Shown here: positions 45,401 through 57,400 of the stretch, piece after piece
Numbering within the stretch: the stretch's first letter is position 1
How the letters are laid out: every line of letters begins with the position of its first letter
From: Tenrec ecaudatus
Lineage: Eukaryota; Chordata; Mammalia; Afrosoricida; Tenrecidae
Direction of reading: 5' to 3'
NCBI RefSeq assembly: GCF_050624435.1
Contig: NC_134542.1
Location: 10,995,497 to 11,059,496 of the forward strand
Length of the DNA: 64,000 bases
Made by a program: the position numbers and the translations under genes
The notes under the pieces: generated by a model
Told to the model about the DNA's origin: nothing
The model's input: the letters and a program-made list of their open reading frames with translations, nothing else
Databases searched by the model: none

Positions 45401-48400
45401 TATGGAATGCTCCACGAATATTCTGAAGGTTCCTCGTATGAACAACCCTTATTGTTAGTGTCAATTTCCATCTGCACATAAATTCATTTGCTAAGTCAGA
45501 AGATGACTAATATAATCCCAATTAAGAACATAAAAATAGTCTAGCAATAAAAAAGAAAAAAGATTTAAGCTATCTTGGAAGACTTTTTCACAAACAACAA
45601 GTTGAACTTGGACATCAGTCTGTCGCTGGCATCGAGTGGGCAGGGCGGCAGAGTCAAGTGCCTGCCTGCCTGTCCACCCACTCAGCTTAGACTCAGTGGC
45701 TGGATTTCTGTGTTTTTTTTTTAAACAGGTAAACAATGGCAAAGTAAGCATATTCTATAAGAGAGATATTCAGAAGATTAAACAACTGTTAACGATTAGT
45801 ATTTAATAAAAATGCATGTTGATAATAAATCACTCTTTAGTTAAGTGTTATAAACCAGCAAATTCTCAACGTTGCCTTTCTTCTCTTTGACAGAAAAGGT
45901 GAGACGCAGTTGAGGAGACTCAGCGGCCGGTGTTTAGCACGCTGCGTCATCAGTTAGCAGCCCCCCACGGTCTCCCACAGGCTCGTGACACGAGGGCTTG
46001 GGAAGGAACACTGGCCGACACCAGCAGGGGCATGCCGAGTCAGCCGTATGCGCACCGGGTTCTTTATGGGAAGCGGAGTCCCAGCCAAGTACCTCTTTCC
46101 CAAGTGCTTTTCAAAGGAACATTGTTTCTCAAACTGTGAGGTGCTAGCCTGTGTCTCTCTTCCCACTAAAAAAACCCCAGGAAGGCGTAAAAGAAAAAAA
46201 TATGGCCAATGAAGCAAAGCTCGGATTATGTCTCTGACATTTTAAATAAGGAAACCTTTCACTTTGCCGCCACTAGTCCAGGCCCCTACCTAGCAGCCCA
46301 AGAGATAAACTGCGGGCCGGCAGCATAGCTTCTCCTGTTGCCACACTCACCTGCATTTCCTGTGCTGTGCGGTGGGGTGGAGCCCTGGATGGGGACATCA
46401 GCCATGCCCACACATGGAGAGTTTGGAAAAAAGGATCACAAAAAACTTGTTCCGGTATAATTTTAACTTAAAAAAAATAATTTTTAAAACATGTCAAATG
46501 ACAAACCATACTTAAGGTTTCAGTCTCCTTCTGGGTCAAAGTGAGATTTTGAAAATAGAGTGTGCTGAAATCAGAAAAATGGGATCCCTGAGCCAACCAC
46601 CAAAGGGGCCCGGACAACAGGGAAGAGAACCTCTGCTTTGTCTCCATGCTGCTGTTACCCCGTCCAGTGAAGGTCCACCCTCCAGGACAGGTGGAACTGC
46701 CCCTGTGGGTTTCCCGGAACACTGTTAACGGTTTAAGGGAGTAGAAAGCCCCTCCTTTCTTTCGAGGAGTGGCTGGCGGTTTTGAACTGCTGACCTTGTG
46801 AGCAGCAGCCCAGCTTGTTAACTACTACACTACCAAGGGTCCTTACTTTTTTGTTAAGAAACCCCAAGTAATACAAAGCGTCCTTTGTGGATCGAAGCTA
46901 TTCTTTTCCTTAACCAACGCACATGGCTGACAGTTTGAGAACACATGAAACAGAGGTAGGAAAAGCCAAATGGTAAAGGGTGTTGGGGTACTAAATGCCA
47001 ATTACGCGGTGAGATGGATTAGTACAACATAAGCCTGCAACATTAAAACACTCCTACTTGTGAAAAGCAGGTCAGATGAAATCTTACGTGTACTCCGGTG
47101 CAGAAATCGGTGCCTGGAACCTTGACAGTTTATTTCTTGGGGCAGAATCTGATCTGTGCCACCTTAAATAATAATTATGCTTCTTTTACATATTTGACTT
47201 TTATATCACAACAAAATAACTAGAAATGATTCTACTGGTCAGAAAGCATTCCTGAGCCAATACATACCCACACCACACTGCTTACCGTGGAGTCCTTCTG
47301 ACTCTCAGAGCCTGGAGGACAGAGTAGAACTGCCCAAAGGGTCTCCAGGACTACACGTCTCTATGGGAGCAGACTGCCATCTCCTTCACCCAAGGAGGGA
47401 GGGGCTGGTGGGTTCCCACCTCGTGATGCGCAGCAGAACACTTAACCACTGTGCCACCAGGACGCCTTGGTGCCTGCCAATCGTTGACAACAACGCACCC
47501 TATTGCCTCTTGAAAGTTAGTGGAGAGAACAGAGGTAAGTGCTCCTGCTCTAAGACCTTGCGCACGACCATTCTTACAGCCAAGGAATAAAAGACATCGG
47601 GGAGGGCAGAGGGCAGGCAGAGAGAGGCCCATGCACAGCCATCGGGAATCCAGCTCAGGTTACAAGGGAAGACTGAGGCAGGGAAGGTAGCAGAGTACCG
47701 GTACTTCAGCAACTAAAATGGGGCCATACCATATTAATGTGTTCTACCTAACCATAGTAACAACACCAAAAGCAGAATACATGCTCACCAGATAAAATTC
47801 ATAATGAAGTTAAAATAGTCAATGTTAAATTTAAAAGATGAATTCAATGAGAAACTAAAATTAACCAAGGCAAACTTCATCACGAGTAAAAACAAAACCT
47901 GGAGTAATTTAGCATGTCACCGTGAACCTGCACAGTCGAACAGTCACGTGACTCTCACTACCAAAAAAGGCTTTAAAATCCCCAAGTGAACGAAAGATGA
48001 GCTTTCCAGTCTACTGACCATTTAGAGCATGTCCGAGAGACAAGAATGACACACACAAGTCAAGTGTCAGCTGGCACGAGTCATTACCTTTTCTGCTATG
48101 GGAGGCAGGTGGGTGATTGGGTTAACTGCAAACACACCTGTCAGGAACCCATCTGCCCCAGCACTGGCTTCTAGACACCTACCTGAGAGCGGCCCCTATT
48201 CTTAGCTGTTAAGAACAATACGACCTGCAAAAGCCAGAACCAAAGCAAGGCAGAGACCTGTCAGAGGAAGCAAATGCCAGTATTTTCCAAACTCTGAAAC
48301 AGGCCATAGAAAAATGGCCACCTGCACCTTGTCAAGGATGGGGAGCTTGGGAGACTTTGAAGGGCAGGGCACCCTGCTGTGTTTGGGCTCTCACATGTGT

Positions 48401-51400
48401 ACGCTGTACTTTTTAAGGTAAAAGTGGGAGTGACACTACATTAAGCCAACTCTATTTTTTGTTTCATGAACGTGAAATGTCTAAATCATACAGGACATAA
48501 ACAATTAAGCCACATCTTTTCAATTAAAATTCTGTAAGAAACAGTTGCTGCCTTTAAAAGACTATACATAAGAAATGCATAAAGCCACTTAAGTGATTAA
48601 GGGGCCTGGTGACACAGAGGGGTCGGCATTGCACTGCTAACTGCAAGGTGGGTGGTTGAAACCCACCAGCTGCTTGGTAGGAGAATAATGAGGCTGTCTA
48701 CCGTTATAAAGATTTACAGTCTCAGAAGCAGTTTGACTTTGTCCTGTAGGGTCACTATGAGTTGGGGACTAATGTGTCAGCAGTTGGTTTAGCTATGAAG
48801 TATGTGGCCTTTCCATCATATCTATATTTGGAAAGTTCTAGAGAAATGAACTAGGCAGGTCTGCTGACATCCCTGGTTAACTTCAGGGGGATGTATCATT
48901 AGTCACATAGAATTTGTATTATTCATGGTTGCATCTTTCAGGTTAAGTCTTCTCTGAAAGAGAGGATGATTCATTTGAACTGTATCCTCCTAGAGAACCC
49001 TTCAGACTAAGTGTAACTACTTTAGGAGAGATTTCAAGGCTCTTGAGAAAAGTTCAATGTCTTCTTTGTATCTAACATAAGGAAACAGAGTTTCTGTAAG
49101 ACAGAGCATTTACAATGAAGTTAGAAATTCAGTGGCTGATTGACACACCATGAAACTTGTTCATAAAACTTCTTTGAAAGAATAAAAGATATGAAGATGT
49201 TTTTCACTGAGATAGTAAAGGTTCTCTTCCCCTCACAAGCCCTGTTCTTTAGTCAGGTCCAAGTGAGAATTTACCACTGCACAATACTGATGTGTAATGG
49301 TCTAGTTGTGATGTTCACACATTTAAATTCTCTGCTTTTAACTACATCTGAAAGCTCCAAGTTTGGCATCACATGATTTGCAAGAAACTCATGAAAAATG
49401 ACGGAAAAACTAGTAAAAAAAGATATCAATTTTCGCAGACACTCTAAAACCACCTATTTAAAAAGACCAGTCACCATAGGTGTGTGATGTAAAATGCTAT
49501 TGCTTTTCAAGGGACATTTTACTTGTAAAACTCTAATTTTAATAAAACAACAAGCAGTATTGGCGTCATCTAAAACACTATAGGACTGGCTTTTAATCAG
49601 GGTATAATAACACACATGAAAAAGAAAGGCTTGTTGTCTTACACACAACACATTCTGATGTCTTTGAGAAAATGAAAGAGATCTATTACTTCAATGAATC
49701 CATATTCCTGGGGTGGGGATCGGGATCTATTTTCCTAGGCTCTGTTATTTATCAGGACTCATGAAGAGCAGGGCTTGAATTCTATGACTAAGTGACTGCT
49801 TGAAAATGTAAACATTCTAGCCCATGTTTTCCTCATGGCATCCCAGGAATGTTTACATACATGCTAGAAGAGCATATTTTGAGGTTGGATGCAGCTGAGC
49901 ACTTAAACATTTATGGATTTGTTGCAAGTATACCTTGGAAGTGATTCTAAAAACAAGCAAATTGTACACAGAGAGGAAGATAAAGTATTTTCACAATTAA
50001 CGAATGGCCAGCTACTAAGACGACAGAAAGTACTATAAAAATGTACAACCAGTGGGGTGCAAAACAGATGTGCAACGCTGCTGGAGCTATCTGGAGGGCC
50101 AGCGAGAAACACCGCAAAAGGAGCAAACAAGGCAGGGCCCAGGGCTGAGAGGCTGTACTCACATGGAATCGTTCCTCATTAGCTGTCCATTCTGGCGGAC
50201 AGCATTCTCACTCATAGAGCGCTCTCTCTTTAGCCTGCCAACCGTCCGCATCTGTTCGGGCACACAGAAAGGGAAGGGGAAGAGAAAAGCACTCGTAGGA
50301 GCTTCGTCGTGGCTCTGCTTCCCAACAACCTTCATCAGAGGCTGCTCGGAAAATGGGCGCAGCATGTAGCCAAGAATTGCAACCAACAGAGCTGGGCTCA
50401 AGCCGCGACTTTCCATGCAAATCACTCCAAGACGTTCACATACCGACAGCAGAGCCACCTTGCTTGGAACAATGATCAGACTATCATTTCCAGCACACCT
50501 CTATATTATTTCTAAGAACACATGTACAGTCTTCAGAGTCACATGAATGGTAGGAATAGGATGTATTTGAATTGCACATGAGTGCTCTTGGCTTGTGAGG
50601 TTAAGACAAACCAGATTTGGTCAGCTATTCTGGAATCTTCCTGGCTTCGCAGCCTTGGCATCCCAGACTGGAGCACATACAGGATCCCCCAGCCCTCCTG
50701 CTCCTTTTTGGCCTCCCCACCTTCGGCTTAGCCGGGGTAGCCTGGGACTGCTGGAGGACTGAGGCAACGAGCCTCCAAGCTGGGTCAGAACCAAGCAGCC
50801 CGTAGCTGCGTTCTTTCCTGGGAGAAGCCCATGTGGAAACAGGGGAAGGCTGGGTGCAGGTGTACCGAGCTAAGGCCCCAGACCATGGCAGGGATCCACT
50901 ACCCCATCAGAGGGTCTGCTCCTGATGGTACCCTTCCCCCACCCACACCGGCTGGTGTTCTAGTGTGGAAACGAGCTCTCACCAGGGAGCCCGTGAAAGT
51001 CCTGATTCAGAGTCCCTCAGTCAAAGAAAGGGCTGGTGTCCTTATGCATCACTAAGCTGGGGCTGGCCAGTCACCCAGCAGTAGATAACCCACCGCTGCC
51101 ATTCCCATTTGATTAGGAAGTGCTTTTTTTAAAACTACGAAGAAATAGTTCTGATAACTTCATGCCAGAAAAACAACAATAACATTTACTGTAAATGGCA
51201 ACTACTCTGTGAATCCAGTACACTCTAACAGGAATTTTAAAATGTAGTTTTCTTTTATTGTTATTTTTTTAAAACAGACGTTTCTTGGTTTATAAAGTTA
51301 TCATCAAAGCAGAATTAAGCCAGTGTCTCATGCCATAGAAACGTAGTCAGTCATGTAGTACGTAATTTCAGAGCATGGTTTACATTTCACTGGGAACCAA

Positions 51401-54400
51401 TCTTCTAAATGAGAAAATATATAATTTCTAAAAACAGAAAAGGAGTTGATTCCGAGTCCACAACAAGAAAGATTCAAAATGAAACCCGAGCAACCCAAAT
51501 CCTCAACAAGGGAAGTCCGTGAGCAGGACGAGGACGGCGCCTTCCTACTTCTGCCCGACAGCTCTCCCACAGCTGGATGTGGGCGGGGAGCTGCTCCTCC
51601 ATCAGAACCACTCCTGCTTTATGCCGCCAGCACCAGGATTAAGCAGGATAGGAAGGATCGGGTCTGTGTCCTCCACAGAGCCGGCAACCAGATGATGCGC
51701 AGTCTACTAGGCTTTTCCCCACTTCAGATTGGACTCTATTTGTATAGGGCCAACTTGCATAGTGTCATAGCCAAGAACATCCTGGGAGCGGGGAACTCAC
51801 AAACCCAACTCAATGCCATCCAGTTGATGGAGACTCACCCAACCCTACAGGACACGACAGAATTGCCCCCATGGGTTTCAGACACTAACTCTTCACAGAA
51901 GTAGAATGCCCCACCTAAAAGCGGCTGGTGGTTTTAAACTGCTGACCTTGCAGTTAGCAGCTCAACAAGTGACCACTACACCACTAGAGCAACTGCCTGG
52001 GAACTGGGCAGCATGGACGTCTGTGAAAGGGCTTCAGAAAGTCGGTGGACTAATCCTGTTATCCTTCCATTCCATTTCTCCATGAAGTTTCGAAAGTTGC
52101 CTCCTATGTATCAAGTTTATGACTGGCATTCTGGAGAAAGAAATGACTGAGAGCATCCAGAATACGCTTATACTCCAAGCACTATATGCTTGCGCAGATT
52201 CCTGGGGGGAGGAGCATCCACTGGGTCTACTTGTGTGTCGATCTACTCCGCTGACCCGGCCAAGCCGTCCTCTCCTGGTAAACCTCGCTCGGGTATCTTA
52301 GCATTCCTTCGTCCTCATCCTTGTTTTAATAGTTCAGTGGCACTCAACACAGTAGGACCTTCTTCCTATCTAGATCCAGACATGTCTATCACCCCAATAG
52401 GAGATCCTATATTCGTGAAGAAATCATTCCCAATTCCCCGCACCCCCGAGCCCCTGGCACCAGCAATCAGTGTCCTGTCTATAAATGTGTGCTAGTACAG
52501 TTCCTATAAATGGGCTCATATGCTATGTGGTCCTCTTTGTCTAGCTTCTGTCACTTAGCACAATGTTTTCAAGGCTCACCCATGCTTTAGCACAGGTCAG
52601 GTTGAATGATATTCATGTCCTAGAGTCACCTTCCATATTTTGGTAGCGATTCGGCATACCGAAGAGGGTGTGTATATACCATATTTTGCCTCTCCATCAG
52701 TCAACAGACATCTGGGTTGTTTCCACCTCTGGGCTACTGGCAGCAGTGTTCATGTCGCGATTTGGCTCTTGCTACTGGCAGCTAGTCAGTAAGAGATGAG
52801 AAATGCTGCCCAGTATCTCACACCACTCCAGGACAGTCCCCAACAAAGAATGTCAAGAGTGCTGAGGCTGCTGGAGGAGGGGGATGATGCCACGGGAACC
52901 TGGTTCCCGGCATCTCACTGGATTGATTCTGAGCAGCACCCAGGGCCCAGCTGCCTCCCTCGTTCAGACCATCTCCTCAGAGGTGCTGGAACGCTGCTTC
53001 CTCCCCATCTTTCCCGGCTCCTCGCTCAGCTCCTCTCCACTTCTGCAGGACTCAGCTTTCCTTTCCCAGAGCAGCTAGTAGTCATCAGCAAGCACCTTGG
53101 TGCCTTTTGACCAAGCAATCACCCACAGTTAGTTCACCAAGCAAGCTTCCTGAGCGTTCTAACGGGCACTGATAAGCATGCTGCCCAGGTCCCTCAGTAG
53201 ATTCCTACATGCCAAGAAAAAGGCATCTCCAGCACTGGAAGCTGCCCGCCCTCATTTCTCCTTGGAGACAATAGCGGGAGAACTGCCAGAGGCCAGGCAG
53301 TGAGACGACGGATGAAAAGCTAGGTCTGCACGCTGCCAGGGATTAGCCTCACGCTGCTGTGCTAGAAGTCCAGCAGCTACAGAAAACGGTGCCCAGCCGT
53401 TAGCCTGCTCCTGAGTCAACGGCGGAGGCAGGTCAACTTATGCGTCCACTCCACTGGGTTTAGGTGGGTAGGGATATTAATGGAGACAGTGGTGCTCACA
53501 ATGTCAGTTACCTAGTGAGGCCAATAACAGCAATCCTTCCGTGAGGCTCGACGGGAAGGCTGAATCAGCTCTGGAGCAAAGTCCCCGTCCCTGCCTTCAG
53601 CCGAACTTTATATGGTACAGTATCTTTCTTTTCCCACCTCCGCTTCTTTCACTTACTTGCTTAAATCTTTTTTATATTGACGAGACTAACTTAAAACACA
53701 CCTTGCACGATCTCATTTACGTACAAAGACAATCCATTCCCACTGGGATTGTCACCATCAACAGAGAAGGTATGATTTCCAAGACATTTGAGGGGGTACC
53801 CCCCAAAACCAGAATTTTTTTTCAAAGCTATGTATTCAAATATTTTTACAAAGCAACTCTATCACCTTCAGAGTACTCTCCATTACACTTAACACATTTG
53901 TAAAATCTGCGATTCCATTCTTGGAAACATTTTTCAAACCCATCTATTTGGATGGCTGATAGCGCCTCCCTCGCTTTTGTCCTCACCTCTCTATGTCATC
54001 AAATTACTGTCCATTCATGTCCCTCTGCATTCACAGAAACAAAAAGAAGTTGCCCGGAGCAAAGTCAGGTGAGTAAGGTGTGTGGGGAAGAGAGGCATGC
54101 CCTTTTTGGCAAAACCTGGCACAATGAGATGGCTACATGAGCAAGTGTATTGTCATGGTGGCAAAAGCAGTGTCCCTTCTGCCACAGATCAGACTTCTGT
54201 CACACACCATTACGAGATCTTTCACAACCTCTAAACAGAAAGTGTGATTAACAGTTTGACGTAGTGGAATGAACTCCAAATGCACTATCCCCCATTATAT
54301 CCAAAAAACAAAAACAAATGAGAATCGTCTTGATCTTTGATTTCACTTGATGAACTTTTTTTTGGGCAAGGTGACAATGCGTCTTCCATTGGCTTGACTG

Positions 54401-57400
54401 GTGTTTGCTTTCGGGGTATAAAGAATAGCACCATGTCTGTTTGTCTGTTTACCAGTAATGACCTTGGAGAAAAATGTTGGGGGCATTTCAGAGTTGTTCT
54501 TTCAGAGCACAGGCATGTTTCCACGGCTCTTTTCCCTGGTCAGTCAGAACCCATGGAACAAACTTTGCAGCGTCCTTTCTCATTCCTAAATCTTCCGTTA
54601 CAATTTGCTGAACTGAGCTCAGATAACGTCCCCATCTCTTCAATGGTCTGTCATTAGTCTTTGAGCACAAGTGCACAGATTTTGTCATCATTTTCGTCTG
54701 TTTGGGAAGCTGACACACGTCCAGGACGAGGTTTGTCATCAATCGACATTTCACCTTTTTTGAAACAAGAAAATTCATACACTTGAGTTTTTCCAATAGC
54801 TCTATCCTTGTAAGCAGTGTTCAACATCACAACAGTTTCTTGGACATTTTTCGCAAGCAAGAAATTTTCCCAGCCACATGTTGTACTCTTAAGTCGGCCA
54901 TCACACAAAACGAGGTGCAAGCATAGCTGCTCTCACAGAGAAATTCACTGTGACCAGAGAACCTTCCCAGGTGACTAACCTCACTGGTGGACTAGCTCAG
55001 AGCAAGTTTGCTGATGCTTGCCTAGTGGGAAAAACGTGTACTATAAAAGTTCCGCCCAGCAGAGCTTCCCCGCCCCCGTTTTTTGGGGGTGGTGGTACCC
55101 CCTTTTATTTGGGGGGAGACTGACGGGAGCATATATGATTCAATCCACAGCAAGTAGCTTACTGGAAGCAACCTTTTAACAAGTAGGGGAAATGGGAAAA
55201 AGAGCTCTCTTTGCTCTAATCACCACCCTGTCTTTAAAAAACCCAAACCAAACTCACAGCCAGAGGGGATTACAACTCACAGCAACCCCACGACAGGTGA
55301 GAATGCCCTAGTGGGTTTTCCTGAGACTGGTATCTCTTTATGGGAGTAGAAAGCCTCAACTTTCTCCAGAGGAGCACCTGGTGGTTTCAAACTGTCTACC
55401 ATGCGGTTAGCAGCCCTTTTTATAAACAATCATTTTACTGGGGGCTCATCACAATCCATACATCCATCCATTGTGTCAAGCACATTTGTACATTTGTTGC
55501 CATCATCATTCTCAAAACCTTTGCTTTCTACTTGAGCCCTTAACAGCTCATTTTCCCCCTCCCTCATGAACCCTTCATAATTCATAAATTACTATTTTGT
55601 CATATCTTACCACTGTCCGACGTCTCCCTTCACCCACTTTTCTGTTGTCCATTCCCCAGGGAGGAGGTTAGATGTAGATTCTTGTAATCGGTTCCCCTTT
55701 CTATCCCACTTTCCCTCCACCCTCCCGGTATCACTGTCACCACTGGTCCTGAGGGGGTCAGCTGTCCTGGATTTACTGTTTCCAGTTCCTATTTGTACCA
55801 GTGTACATCCTCTGGTCTACCCAGATTTGTAAGGTAAAATTGGAATCATGATAGTGGGTGGGGAGGAAGCATTTAAGAACTAGAGGAAACTTATATGTTT
55901 CATTGTTGCTACCCTGCACCCTGACTGGCTCATCTCCTCCCCACAACCCTTCAGTAAGGGGGTGTCCAGTTGCCTACCGATGGGCTTTGAGTCTCCACTC
56001 TGCACTCACTCTCATTTACAATGATATGAATTTTTGTTCTTTGATGCCTGATACCAGATCCCTTAGATACCTCATGGTCACAAAGGCCGTTGTACTTCTT
56101 CTATGTGGGCTCTGTTGCTTCTGAGCTAGATGGCCACTTATTTACCTTCAAGCCTTTAAGACCCCAGATGCTAGATCTTTTGATAGCTGAGCACCATCAG
56201 CTTTCTTCACTAAGCACACATTTGTCTTCAGTGATCATGTCGGGAAGGTAGGCACCCACTGATATGATTTTTTTGTTCTTTGATGTCTGGTACCTGGTCC
56301 CTTCTATACCTTGTGGTCACACACGCTGGGGTGCTTCTTCCATGTGGGCTTTGATGCTTCTGAGGTAAATGGTTGCTCGTTTATCTTCAAGCCTTTAAGA
56401 CCCCAGACGCTGTATCTTTTGATAGTCAGGCACCATCAGCTTTCTTCACCACATTTGCTTATGCACACATTTGTCTTCAGTGATATAGTGTCAGGAAGGT
56501 GTGCATCATGGAATGCCAATTTAATAGAACGTGTTCTGGCATTGCGCTAGTACTTGAGTGGAGGTCCAATATCCATCTGAGCAGTCAGTCCATTTTATAA
56601 CAGCTACGCCTCCAGGGTTCCTCCTTTATAACAAAGCCACACACATCAGTTTCACTGACTGCAGAACTTCCCAACTTATTCTGTACTGCTCAATGCATGA
56701 AGGACTCTTTCCTTCAAGACTTCTCACAAGAAAATGCTACCCATCAAGTTCCACTTTCCCTGAAATGTAATATCTAAGTTGAAAAAACAAAAACAAATCT
56801 TGTTTGGCGTCGTTATAGATAAAAAAAGGAGCCTTGGTGGCATAGTGGTTACAGGGAGAGGTGTGAGCTGCAAGGTCAGCAGTTCAAAACCACCAGAAAG
56901 AGAAAGACTGGTCTTCCTACTCCTGTAAACAGTCTTGGAAAATAACAGTGGATGGTTCTACGCTGTCCTACAGGGTCCTGTAAGTCGCCATCAACTCATA
57001 GGCAGTAGAGTTTAGTTTTCAGCATAAATCAAAATCCAGTCTTCTGTGTGAAAAGTTTTCATTTCATTCATTACAGATACAATTTATTTTTAGCAGTTCT
57101 ACTGACAGGTGCCACACAATTCAATAGGGTGAAAACATTAAAAAGTTATGCAATCCCCACCATAATCAATTTCAGAACATTTCATTTTTATACTCATTAT
57201 TATTAGCACCCCATCTCTCCCCAGACTCTCTGCCAAAACCATAAAAAAACTATTAATCTAGTTACTCTCTATATAGATTTACCTACCTTGGTTTAGAAAA
57301 TCATACAACCCCCACCTCCTCCTAATAAGAAAATCAAACACATAAAAACTTCAATCCCAAAGAAAACAGAAAATAAAAAAACTAGAACAAAAATGTGTCA

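Noticed and set aside
51446-51904. 152-codon plus-strand frame in an MFF intron
   Set aside because: It has no domain, runs into an antisense SINE, is antisense to MFF and has no splice support.
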